Source of the DNA: Thermoleophilia bacterium
GTDB lineage: Bacteria; Actinomycetota; Thermoleophilia; Miltoncostaeales; Miltoncostaeaceae
Assembly (NCBI GenBank): GCA_016463385.1
Contig: JAEMRL010000194.1
Location: forward strand, 1-5,527
Reading direction: 5' to 3'
Length of the DNA stretch: 5,527 nt
The notes beneath the pieces are model-generated. The model had not been told where the DNA came from. It did not search any database and saw nothing but the letters and a program-made list of their open reading frames with translations. The position numbers and the translations under genes were made by a program. The stretch's first letter is position 1. Each line of letters starts with the position of its first letter. Shown here one piece after another: positions 1 through 5,508 of the stretch.

Positions 1-157
1 CCATGTAGCCGAGCTCGGTGGTGCAGACCGGGGTGAAGTCCTTCGGGTGCGAGAAGAGCACGGCCCACGAGTCGCCGATCCACTCGTGGAAGCGGATGCG
101 CCCCTCGGTGGTGTCGGCCTCGAAGTCGGGGGCCTCCTGGTTGATCTGCAGCGCCAT
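1..157 (-). CDS. Peroxiredoxin (AhpC/TSA, Prx6/1-Cys-like), 5' part only
   Basis: This is the first 52 codons of a thiol peroxidase that reduces hydrogen peroxide and organic hydroperoxides in the cytoplasm; the rest lies beyond the left edge. The visible protein starts MALQINQEAPDFEADTTEG, the usual thioredoxin-fold opening of peroxiredoxins. It reaches the active-site segment HPKDFTPVCTTELGYM, where Cys45 is the peroxidatic cysteine and Thr42-Pro43 belong to the conserved P-x-x-x-T/S-x-x-C loop. The PVCTTEL form is typical of the Prx6/1-Cys group, in contrast to the FVCPTE form of typical 2-Cys AhpC. Whether a resolving cysteine exists cannot be seen. The ATG is set by an AGAGGAGT ribosome-binding site six bases upstream (164-171). 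The rhodanese/MBL gene lies upstream on the same strand with a 128-bp gap, so the gene may be read through from it or have its own promoter. The family assignment is firm; the subgroup is probable. Confidence 0.93.
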   Translation of the reverse strand, partial: MALQINQEAPDFEADTTEGRIRFHEWIGDSWAVLFSHPKDFTPVCTTELGYM

Positions 158-264
158 GTCGTCACTCCTCTAGGTCTCGCCACGCAGCGTGAGCGGGATG
201 GGGTCCATCGCCGGACGGATCCATGCATACCAGACAAAGGTAGCGAGAATCCGGTGAATCGCGC

Positions 265-279
265 CGCCCGGTACGGGCG
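265..279 (-). terminator. Possible hairpin terminator after the rhodanese/MBL gene
   Basis: A perfect 6-bp GC stem with a 3-base loop (CGCCCG-GTA-CGGGCG on the plus strand) begins seven bases after the stop codon of the rhodanese/MBL gene. No U-tract follows, so it would be an atypical, actinomycete-style terminator or only an attenuator before the peroxiredoxin gene. The rest of the 158-285 gap holds the peroxiredoxin leader and no convincing -35/-10 pair. TATGCA at 224-229 on the minus strand is the only AT-rich hexamer of note there. Confidence 0.4.
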
Positions 280-285
280 ACAGGT

Positions 286-1434
286 CTAGCCGACCCAGTC
301 CCTCCGGGCGGCACACGAGTTGACGCCGACCTCGAGACGGGCGGCGTCGTCGGCCGGCATCTCCTCGCCGAGGTTGACGGCGATGATCCGGAGGTGGTTC
401 GCCGGAGTCGGCGGCAGCTGCGAGAGCACGCGCTCGACGAACGCCTCGCGCTCCAGGACGAGCTCGGGCACCCGCCCGCGGATCTCGCCGAGCGTCGCCG
501 TCAGCGGCCCGGGGAGCCGCCCGCCCGCGTAGTGACACGGCAGCAGGAGGGTCGCGTCGGGCATCGGCGCGACCCGCTCGCCGAGGGTCGCGAAGAGCTG
601 GCGCGCCGCCTCGTCGGCACCGGCGTCGCCCGCCTCGAGGTCGGGGCGGGCGACCGAGTCGGTGAACAGGCAGTCGCCCCCGATCAGCGCGGCCTCGCCG
701 AGCGCCAGCCCGGTCATGTCGCTGGTGTGCCCGGGCAGGGCCACCACGCGCACGGACGCGTCGCCCAGCGGCAGGCGGTCACCGTCGGCCACCGGCGCGA
801 TCGCATCGCCGTACCGCAGCCCGCGCCGCAGCGCGGCGCGCGACAGGTGCAGGGCCGCCCCGGCGGCGGAGGCCAGCGCGCGGGCGCCGGAGAGGTGGTC
901 GGCGTGGACGTGTGTGTCGAAGACGCGGGTGATCCGCGCGCCGCGCGCCTCCGCCTCCTCCAGGTACGGCGCGACTCCGGGGGCGGGATCGACGACCAGG
1001 GCCTCCCCGCCCGAGACCACCAGGTACGACAGGCAGCCCCGTGCCTCGCGCCGGAACTGGACCACGTCGAAGGGAGCGGCCACCGGCACGTCGGACGCCT
1101 GCAGCACCCGCGACCAGCCGATCATCCCGCCGGAGACGCTCAGCACCTCGGCGAAGCGGTCCATGAGAGCGGCGGCGACCCGCCGCGAGCCGATGCCGGC
1201 GTGGCAGATCACGCGCACCCGCGCGTGGGCGGGGAGGCCCGCGAGGAGCACGTCGGCGTCGGTGCCGAGCTCCTCCTCGGGCGTGTTGCGCAGGTGACGG
1301 GCCCCGCCGACGCGCCACGCCGCGTACGACGCCCGATCCCGGGTGTCGAGCACCACGACGTCGGCCCGTCCCCGGAGCTCCGCCTCGAAGTCGGCTGGTG
1401 CGATGTCCTCGACGAGCGGGGCGATCTGGCTCAC
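286..1434 (-). CDS. Rhodanese-MBL fold fusion, persulfide dioxygenase-like
   Basis: Predicted 382-residue cytoplasmic enzyme with an N-terminal rhodanese domain (about 8-120) and a C-terminal metallo-beta-lactamase domain (about 123-320). The rhodanese part has VVVLDTRD near 26-33 and a sulfur-carrying loop CHAGIGSR with Cys77. The MBL part has THVHADH (His175, His177, Asp179, His180), PGH with His236, GGD with Asp254, and LLPCH with His301, so a full metal-ligand set is present. Related ETHE1-type enzymes oxidise glutathione persulfide to sulfite using one mononuclear iron; that activity is inferred here. A tail of about 60 residues carries IIAVNLGEE and a late Cys374. I chose the GTG start because AAGGAAG lies upstream, the rhodanese domain starts soon after, and rare codons (ATA, AGT, CCT) occur just before it. 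ATG at 1482 (398 aa) and GTG at 1575 (429 aa) are alternatives. The 1575 start would leave only two bases to the divergent gene. The downstream peroxiredoxin fits a sulfur/redox role. Confidence 0.88.
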   Translation of the reverse strand: MSQIAPLVEDIAPADFEAELRGRADVVVLDTRDRASYAAWRVGGARHLRNTPEEELGTDADVLLAGLPAHARVRVICHAGIGSRRVAAALMDRFAEVLSVSGGMIGWSRVLQASDVPVAAPFDVVQFRREARGCLSYLVVSGGEALVVDPAPGVAPYLEEAEARGARITRVFDTHVHADHLSGARALASAAGAALHLSRAALRRGLRYGDAIAPVADGDRLPLGDASVRVVALPGHTSDMTGLALGEAALIGGDCLFTDSVARPDLEAGDAGADEAARQLFATLGERVAPMPDATLLLPCHYAGGRLPGPLTATLGEIRGRVPELVLEREAFVERVLSQLPPTPANHLRIIAVNLGEEMPADDAARLEVGVNSCAARRDWVG

Positions 1435-1577
1435 GACGCGACTCTTCCTTATGGCAGGCGGTGCCTGCGGGTTATGCGTCATGGACTCTAGACGGCCCGG
1501 CGGCCGCTCCGCCACCTCGGAGCCCGGCGGACCCGGCCGATGTTCGGGATCGGCGCGTCGGGGTAGCTCGAACACCG
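1435..1577. promoter_or_regulatory. Divergent control region with a hairpin/inverted repeat
   Basis: This 143-bp gap separates the starts of the rhodanese/MBL gene (minus) and the small hypothetical gene (plus), so promoters for both should lie here. It contains a perfect inverted repeat GCAGGC-GGT-GCCTGC at 1454-1468, immediately upstream of the AAGGAAG ribosome-binding site of the minus gene. The repeat could be an operator or a leader hairpin affecting translation. A TANNNT hexamer (TAGAGT, 1485-1490, minus) would place a transcript start near 1479 and favour the 1434 start codon. No good -35 accompanies it. The boundary depends on the chosen start of the minus gene. Confidence 0.4.
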
Positions 1578-1850
1578 ATGCCCCTCCTGCACGCGACCGA
1601 CATCCGCCCCGGCGATTCCATCGAGACCGCTCCGGGCGAGTGGACCATCGCGCACCGGGTGACGCTCTGCGACGGGAGCGCGCGGGTCGAGCTGGACCGC
1701 GGCCCCGGTGCCGCGCTGCTCCCCGACGGCGGCGGCGGCGGACCGGTCTGGAGCGTCGAGCGGTCCCGCCGCTTCGTCATGTGGCACGTGCACCCCGACG
1801 GTGGCGCGGACGGGCGCGCGATCGTCTGGAGCCACGCCTTCTCGGTCTGA
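1578..1850 (+). CDS. Hypothetical 90-residue protein
   Basis: I do not recognise this protein. It is 90 residues long, soluble-looking, with no signal peptide or membrane segment. The pattern suggests short beta strands: WTIAHRVTLCDG (22-33), ARVELDRG (35-42), PVWSVERSRRFVMWHVHPDG (56-75) and RAIVWSHAFSV (80-90). A five-glycine run at 51-55 separates the halves. Four tryptophans, four histidines other than His5 (including H-V-H at 70-72) and one cysteine (Cys31) stand out for so small a protein. Coding is supported by near-uniform G/C third positions from the ATG to the TGA. The frame stays open upstream, but codons such as GTA, GCT and ACA just before the ATG look non-coding. No strong ribosome-binding site is present; GGGGTAG lies about 11 bases upstream. 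The gene diverges from the rhodanese/MBL gene and converges on the FG-GAP gene with nine bases between stop codons. Confidence 0.68.
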   Translation: MPLLHATDIRPGDSIETAPGEWTIAHRVTLCDGSARVELDRGPGAALLPDGGGGGPVWSVERSRRFVMWHVHPDGGADGRAIVWSHAFSV

Positions 1851-1859
1851 GCCCCTCGG

Positions 1860-3563
1860 TCAGGGAGCCGTCGCCGGCCCCGCGCCGGCGCGCAGGAGCC
1901 CGCCACGGCCCGTCGGCCAGGGCAGGCAGTTCGGCGCCGAGCGCGGGACGCGGAACACGTCGATGCCGTGGTCGAACGACGTGAGCACGATCTCGAGCGC
2001 GCCGTCGCCGTCGATGTCGGCGATCGAGGGGGCCGCGGCGACGCCGATGCCGTTGCCGTCCCTCCCCTGCCGCGGGATGCGGACCGAGCGCAGGAGCTTC
2101 CCGCGCCCCGAGAGCACGATCAGCCGGCCGCCGTTGCGGGCGAGCGAGTAGGTGCCGAACACGAGCTCCGGCCGGCCGTCGCGGTTGAGGTCGGCGGCGA
2201 CGACCTCCGAGGCGAACGTGCGCCGCGCGCCGCGAGCGACGTCGTACCGCCACAGCCTCTTGCCGGTGGGCCCCACCGCGTACACCGCCCCGTCGGGCAC
2301 CGGCGCGACGATCTCCGGCCGCCCGTCGCCGGCGATGTCCACGACGGTCGGAGCCGGGATGCCGCTCGGCGGATACCAGTCGCCGGCGCCCCGGACGGCG
2401 GGCTTGCGCGTGAGCGGGGGGTTGACGAACCCGGCGTGGCGGCGCGCGGAGCGCGAGCCGTCGCCGTGGGCCCCGTCGAGCACCATGAACGCGTACGCCT
2501 GGGTCTCGTAGGGCTCCTCGCGCTCGGCGTTCGGCACGCCGATCACCTCGTTGCGCCCGTCGCCGTCGAGGTCGGCGACCGACGGCGGTGAGGCCGTCCA
2601 CTGGAGCCACATCTGACGGCGGACGTCAGGCCAGGGACCGCGCTGCAGGTGGTAGTGGTTGCGCTCCACGCCGGGGGAGAGCCAGCGGATGAACTGCCCC
2701 CAGCCGAGGCGCCGTCCGGCGAACTCGCTCGCCCGGTTGGTGAACCACGGGGAGGCGAGCACCGAGGTGCCGTCGTGGTTGAAGACGTTGATCTGGTGGT
2801 TGTCGAAGGTCACCACGATCTCCATCTGCGGATCGTCGTCGAGGTTCCCGATGCCGACGTTCTCGCCGTAGGCGCCGTAGCCCTGGTTGCCCTGGCCGTT
2901 GAAGCCGCGGTCGCTCGCGTTGTAGCGGGGCCACGCGCCGGCGCCCGCGCCGGCCGGCCGGTAGAGGTCGCCCTCGGCGTCGAACACGAACACCTGCGCG
3001 CCGTCGGAGGCGGTGTTGGTGGTGGTCACCACCACCTCGGTGCGCCCGTCGCCGTCGAGGTCGGCCGCGGCCATGCCGCGCGCCTCCGGCCGCTGGCCGC
3101 CGCTCGCGGTCGACGCCGTCCAGACGGTCTGCAGCCCGCCGGCGCCGAGGCGGTACGCGGCCACGGTGCCGTCGTTGCCGCCGACGACGATCTCCCTCGT
3201 CCCGTCTCCGCCGAGGTCGGTCACGACCCCCGGCGCGTAGACGCGCCCCGAGGTGGCGGTCCCCTTCCCGAGCGCCCGGCCGCGCGCGTCGAAGACGAAG
3301 GTCGAGTAGAAGGGCGCGACGATCTCGAGCCGCCCGTCGCCGTCCAGATCGACCAGGCCGGGAGACGAGAACCACCCGGTCTCGCCGGTGACGATGCGCC
3401 GGATCAGCCGGGGCTTCGCGACGGCCCCGCCGGCCACGCCGGGCACCGCCTCGCACCGTGGGGGCACCGCGCCCTGAGCGGCGACGTCGCCGGCGGGCGA
3501 GGCGACCATGATCGCGGCGGCCCCGAGGAGGGCGGCGCCGGTGGCGAGCGACCGTCGTGGCAC
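1860..3563 (-). CDS. Secreted FG-GAP/VCBS-repeat beta-propeller protein
   Basis: Predicted 567-residue exported protein of unknown function. Residues 1-30 form a signal peptide: MPRRS, a hydrophobic core (about 6-23) and a likely cleavage after DVAAQ. The rest is built from FG-GAP-type blades whose calcium-binding loops read D-x-D-G-D-G-x-x-E-I/V-V. They begin near Asp72, Asp116, Asp168, Asn240, Asp331, Asp409, Asp458 and Asp516. The loops at 116, 240 and 409 are degenerate. Eight loops suggest a seven- or eight-bladed propeller, as in integrin-alpha-like and many bacterial surface or secreted proteins. The large gap between loops 240 and 331 holds a Trp/Arg/His-rich insert (about 270-325). 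The only two cysteines, Cys37 and Cys546, sit at the two ends of the propeller. The C-terminal LPWPTGRGGLLR resembles the W-P-x-x-R/G-x tail seen in related propellers. The GTG start is supported by the signal peptide; no strong ribosome-binding site precedes it. Binding or scaffolding is more likely than catalysis, and no catalytic domain is visible. Confidence 0.9.
   Translation of the reverse strand: MPRRSLATGAALLGAAAIMVASPAGDVAAQGAVPPRCEAVPGVAGGAVAKPRLIRRIVTGETGWFSSPGLVDLDGDGRLEIVAPFYSTFVFDARGRALGKGTATSGRVYAPGVVTDLGGDGTREIVVGGNDGTVAAYRLGAGGLQTVWTASTASGGQRPEARGMAAADLDGDGRTEVVVTTTNTASDGAQVFVFDAEGDLYRPAGAGAGAWPRYNASDRGFNGQGNQGYGAYGENVGIGNLDDDPQMEIVVTFDNHQINVFNHDGTSVLASPWFTNRASEFAGRRLGWGQFIRWLSPGVERNHYHLQRGPWPDVRRQMWLQWTASPPSVADLDGDGRNEVIGVPNAEREEPYETQAYAFMVLDGAHGDGSRSARRHAGFVNPPLTRKPAVRGAGDWYPPSGIPAPTVVDIAGDGRPEIVAPVPDGAVYAVGPTGKRLWRYDVARGARRTFASEVVAADLNRDGRPELVFGTYSLARNGGRLIVLSGRGKLLRSVRIPRQGRDGNGIGVAAAPSIADIDGDGALEIVLTSFDHGIDVFRVPRSAPNCLPWPTGRGGLLRAGAGPATAP
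1872..1890 (+). terminator. Possible GC hairpin downstream of the small hypothetical gene
   Basis: A 7-bp all-GC stem with a 5-base loop (CGCCGGC-CCCGC-GCCGGCG) begins 21 bases after the TGA of the 90-residue gene. It lies inside the last codons of the convergent FG-GAP gene, which encode an Ala/Gly/Pro-rich tail. It could stop plus-strand transcripts because the nine-base gap has no room for a terminator. GC-rich Ala/Gly codons form such stems by chance, and no U-tract follows. Confidence 0.28.
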
Positions 3564-3569
3564 GCGTCG

Positions 3570-3575
3570 AACCTA
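3570..3575 (-). promoter_or_regulatory. Candidate -10 element for a leaderless FG-GAP transcript
   Basis: TAGGTT (minus strand) fits the actinobacterial TANNNT -10 consensus and ends six bases before the GTG start of the FG-GAP gene. Transcription would then begin at or next to the start codon, which would explain the lack of a good ribosome-binding site. No convincing -35 is seen 17-18 bases further upstream. The hexamer is loose and could occur by chance. Confidence 0.35.
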
Positions 3576-3626
3576 GCGACTGACCGGAGGGCGGAACCGG
3601 GGGAACTTGTTCGGGGACGTTAAGAG

Positions 3627-3649
3627 AATCGCGTCAGCCCGGCGCGATT
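3627..3649. promoter_or_regulatory. Inverted repeat in the FG-GAP/RTX divergent control region
   Basis: AATCGCG (3627-3633) and CGCGATT (3643-3649) form a perfect 7-bp inverted repeat with a 9-base spacer. A third ATCGCG lies at 3661-3666. The repeat sits near the middle of the 186-bp region (3564-3749) between the divergent secreted-protein genes. It is therefore a candidate operator for a dimeric regulator of one or both genes. It could also form a weak RNA hairpin in the RTX leader. The region is visibly less GC-rich than the flanking coding DNA, as expected for promoter DNA. Confidence 0.4.
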
Positions 3650-3737
3650 GCTTACAGCCCATCGCGAAAAGCGCCGGAATACCCGGGCGGTCCGCTCACA
3701 ATCACCCCCGAGACTGGGCCTCACCTTTTCCCCTCAT

Positions 3738-3743
3738 GGAGGT
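3738..3743 (+). promoter_or_regulatory. Strong ribosome-binding site of the RTX-repeat gene
   Basis: GGAGGT ends six bases before the ATG at 3750, a near-ideal Shine-Dalgarno match and spacing. It decides the start: the open frame extends back to a TTG at 3648, but those codons would lie ahead of both this site and the signal peptide. Confidence 0.85.
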
Positions 3744-3749
3744 CCTGAG

Positions 3750-4433
3750 ATGAACGTGCATCGGAGAATCGCAGCGGTCGCGGTGGCGGTGCTGGTCGCG
3801 GCCCCGCTCGCGACGGCCGCGGTGCTGGACGGGACGGACGCCGACGACGTGCTGCGCGGGACGCGCGGCGCCGACACGGCGACGGCCAAGGCGGGCAACG
3901 ACGTCGTGTTCGGCTTCCGCGGCCCGGATGTCGTCACCGGCGGCCCCGGCCGCGACGTGCTGCTGGGTGGCGCGGGGCGCGACACCATCCTCGCCGGCCC
4001 CGATGACGACGTCATCGACGCGGGCCCCGGCCGCGATGTCGCCCTCGGGCAGGCCGGCAACGACGTGATCTTCGGCGGCTGGCGCGGCGACGTGCTGAGC
4101 GGCGGCTCCGGCGACGACCGCCTCCTCGGCGCGCGCGGCTTCGACACCCTCTACGCGGGCGAGGGCGCCGACGTCCTGGTCGGGGGCTTCGGCCGCGACG
4201 TGCTCTTCTCCCGTGCCGCCGACGGGGTGGTCGACACGCTCATCTGCGGGCCCAACCGGGACGTCGCGTACGCGCGCCCCGAGGACAAGGTGTCGCGCGA
4301 CTGCGAGCGGGTGATCCTGCTGCCGGCGGCGGACACGACGACCGACCCGGGCGACGAGGACACCGCGCCGGCGAGGGCCACCACCGGCGACGACGGCTCG
4401 GGCGAGGGCGGCACCGACCCCTCCGACCAGTAG
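3750..4433 (+). CDS. Secreted RTX-type (hemolysin-type) calcium-binding repeat protein
   Basis: Predicted 227-residue exported protein. Residues 1-23 form a Sec-type signal peptide: MNVHRR, a hydrophobic stretch at about 7-21, and a likely cut after Ala-Thr-Ala. Residues 28-153 are fourteen unbroken nine-residue repeats of the GGxGxDxUx family, with Asp at 33, 42, 51 and every ninth residue to 150. Such repeats fold as a parallel beta-roll binding calcium between turns. Several units replace the Gly-Gly pair (for example RG, PD, WR), so calcium occupancy is probably uneven. A cap follows with Cys166 in LICGPNRDV and Cys185 in RDCERV, likely disulfide-bonded outside the cell. The tail from about 195 is acidic and rich in Asp, Gly and Thr, and looks disordered. 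Classical RTX proteins leave by type I secretion with a C-terminal signal; here an N-terminal signal is present instead. No enzyme domain is visible, so a structural or calcium-binding surface role is the cautious inference. It diverges from the FG-GAP gene. Confidence 0.92.
   Translation: MNVHRRIAAVAVAVLVAAPLATAAVLDGTDADDVLRGTRGADTATAKAGNDVVFGFRGPDVVTGGPGRDVLLGGAGRDTILAGPDDDVIDAGPGRDVALGQAGNDVIFGGWRGDVLSGGSGDDRLLGARGFDTLYAGEGADVLVGGFGRDVLFSRAADGVVDTLICGPNRDVAYARPEDKVSRDCERVILLPAADTTTDPGDEDTAPARATTGDDGSGEGGTDPSDQ
3831..4208 (+). repeat. Fourteen 27-bp coding repeats (nonapeptide array)
   Basis: The array is 378 bp, exactly fourteen units of 27 bp, each encoding one nine-residue RTX unit with Asp at position six. 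Units are conserved in protein pattern but diverged in DNA. The Asp codons are GAC or GAT and the glycines mostly GGC. The array therefore looks old and selected, not recently amplified. Confidence 0.85.
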
Positions 4434-4444
4434 CGCACGCCCTC

Positions 4445-4473
4445 CGGGGCCGGTCCTCCGCGGACCGGCCCCG
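4445..4473. terminator. Bidirectional hairpin terminator between convergent genes
   Basis: A perfect 12-bp stem (CGGGGCCGGTCC paired with GGACCGGCCCCG) encloses the loop TCCGC. It fills most of the 40-bp gap between the RTX stop codon (4433) and the aldo/keto reductase stop codon (4474). Being symmetrical, it can fold in transcripts from both strands. On the minus strand the stem starts directly after the reductase TGA. There is no U-tract on either side, as is common for GC-rich actinobacterial terminators. Confidence 0.75.
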
Positions 4474-5418
4474 TCAGGGTTCCGCGCCGATGGTCGCGAC
4501 GTCGTCCGCGGTCAGCTCGAGGTGCGCCGCGGCCACGATGGGATCGACCTGGTCCGGCCGGCGGAAGCCGGCGATCGCGCCGTCCACGGCCGGGTGTCGC
4601 AGGGCCCAGGCGACGGCGACCGCCCCGGGCGTCGCGTCGTGGCGCGCGGCCACCTCCCGCAGGCGCTCCACCAGCGCGAGGTGCTCCGTGAGCAGCGGCT
4701 CGCGGAAGCGGGCGTCGTGGGCGCGCCAGTCGTCGTCGGGCAGGCCCCCGGCGCGCTCGCGGGTCATCCCGCCGCTCAGCATCCCCGAGCCCATCGGCGA
4801 GTAGACGATCACCCCGATGCCCTCGCGCTCGGCGAAGGGCAGCGTCTCCGCCTCGACGTCCCGGTCGATGAGCGAGTACGGGGGCTGGAGGGTCTCCACC
4901 GGGGCGATCCCCTGGGCGCGTCGCAGCTGCGCGGCGTCGAAGTTGGAGACCCCGATGTGGCGCACGAGGCCCTCGTCCCTCGCCTCGGCCAGGGCCGCCC
5001 AGCCCTCCTCGATGTCCTCGTCGGGGATCGGGAAGTGGATCTGCCAGAGGTCGATCGCGTCCACCCCGAGCCGCGTGAGGCTCCCCTCCAGCTCGCGACG
5101 GAGGGAGTCGCGGCGCAAGCTCCGCACGGTGGTCCGATCCGGGCCCTCGGGCTGCCCGCACTTGGTGAACACGTAGGGGCGCTCGGCGAGCCCGGCGATC
5201 GCCCGACCGACGACCTCCTCCGAGTGGCCGAAGCCGTACTGGGCCGCCGTGTCGATCCAGTTGACGCCGAGCTCCAGGGCGCGGTGGATGGCGGCGATCG
5301 AGTCCTCGTCGTCCTGCCCTCCCCAGCTCCAGTCCCAGCCGCCGCCACCGATCGCCCAGGCGCCGAACCCGACGGTGCTGATCTGCATGCCGGTGGTCCC
5401 GAGAGGTGCCGTCCTCAT
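4474..5418 (-). CDS. Aldo/keto reductase
   Basis: Predicted 314-residue cytoplasmic NADPH-dependent oxidoreductase with a TIM-barrel fold, complete and of normal family length. It opens with MRTAPLGTTGMQISTVGFG, the usual beta-hairpin and first strand. The catalytic tetrad is intact: Asp56 and Tyr61 in NWIDTAAQYG, Lys86 in FTKCG, and His128 in LWQIHFP. The GVSNF motif near 169-173 and the late AGFRRPDQVDP segment correspond to cofactor-binding regions. The overall pattern resembles the bacterial YajO/IolS-like general aldo/keto reductases, which reduce aldehydes and ketones; the real substrate cannot be told from sequence. The ATG is preceded by a purine-rich AAGGGGGCGGGGG stretch acting as ribosome-binding site. 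The frame continues upstream to a GTG at 5514, but those residues are Arg-rich and lie before the family's usual start. It converges with the RTX gene and diverges from the partial gene at the right edge. Confidence 0.95.
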   Translation of the reverse strand: MRTAPLGTTGMQISTVGFGAWAIGGGGWDWSWGGQDDEDSIAAIHRALELGVNWIDTAAQYGFGHSEEVVGRAIAGLAERPYVFTKCGQPEGPDRTTVRSLRRDSLRRELEGSLTRLGVDAIDLWQIHFPIPDEDIEEGWAALAEARDEGLVRHIGVSNFDAAQLRRAQGIAPVETLQPPYSLIDRDVEAETLPFAEREGIGVIVYSPMGSGMLSGGMTRERAGGLPDDDWRAHDARFREPLLTEHLALVERLREVAARHDATPGAVAVAWALRHPAVDGAIAGFRRPDQVDPIVAAAHLELTADDVATIGAEP

Positions 5419-5495
5419 GCCCCGCCCCCTTCGACGTGTCCGTCGCCACACCCTCGCACGGCGCCCCCGTAGGCCGTCGCCGGTCTCCTGAGGTC

Positions 5496-5501
5496 TACCC
5501 T
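5496..5501 (+). promoter_or_regulatory. Candidate -10 element for the right-edge gene
   Basis: TACCCT fits TANNNT and lies seven bases before the ATG at 5509, the spacing expected of a leaderless actinobacterial transcript starting at the A of ATG. GGAG directly abuts the ATG and is too close to act as a ribosome-binding site. GAGG at 5490-5493 is too far away to be convincing. No clear -35 is visible. Confidence 0.35.
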
Positions 5502-5508
5502 CCCGGAG

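Noticed and set aside
394..1491. Long plus-strand ORF (365 codons) opposite the rhodanese/MBL gene
   Set aside because: The opposite strand encodes clear catalytic motifs of two known domains; this frame gives an Arg/Gly/Ala/Val-rich product with no domain, a typical GC-rich antisense shadow.
1777..2610. Minus-strand ORF (277 codons) in another frame of the FG-GAP gene
   Set aside because: Extremely Arg/Ala/Gly-rich, the usual product of a frame shifted within GC-rich coding DNA.
3593..3622. ECF-sigma-like promoter (GGAAC ... CGTTA) for the RTX gene
   Set aside because: The GGAAC at 3593 is about 20 bases from CGTT and the GGAACTT at 3602 is only about 10 bases away; neither spacing fits well.
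2649..3623. Long plus-strand ORF (324 codons) opposite the FG-GAP gene
   Set aside because: Its valine-rich repeats are the antisense reading of the DxDGDG codons, and it has no recognisable motif or sensible start.
3648..3749. N-terminal extension of the RTX protein from a TTG
   Set aside because: It would put 34 basic residues ahead of the signal peptide, uses non-typical codons, and ignores the ideal GGAGGT site before the ATG at 3750.
3831..4208. CRISPR array or DNA tandem repeat
   Set aside because: The 27-bp periodicity is in-frame coding repeat for nonapeptides; units differ in DNA and there are no spacers.
4151..5449. Minus-strand ORF (432 codons) spanning the reductase and the RTX gene 3' half
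   Set aside because: It crosses the terminator hairpin and two real genes in wrong frames and is dominated by Arg and Gly.
4522..5472. Long plus-strand ORF (316 codons) opposite the aldo/keto reductase
   Set aside because: The minus strand has the full catalytic tetrad and fold motifs; the plus frame is an antisense shadow.
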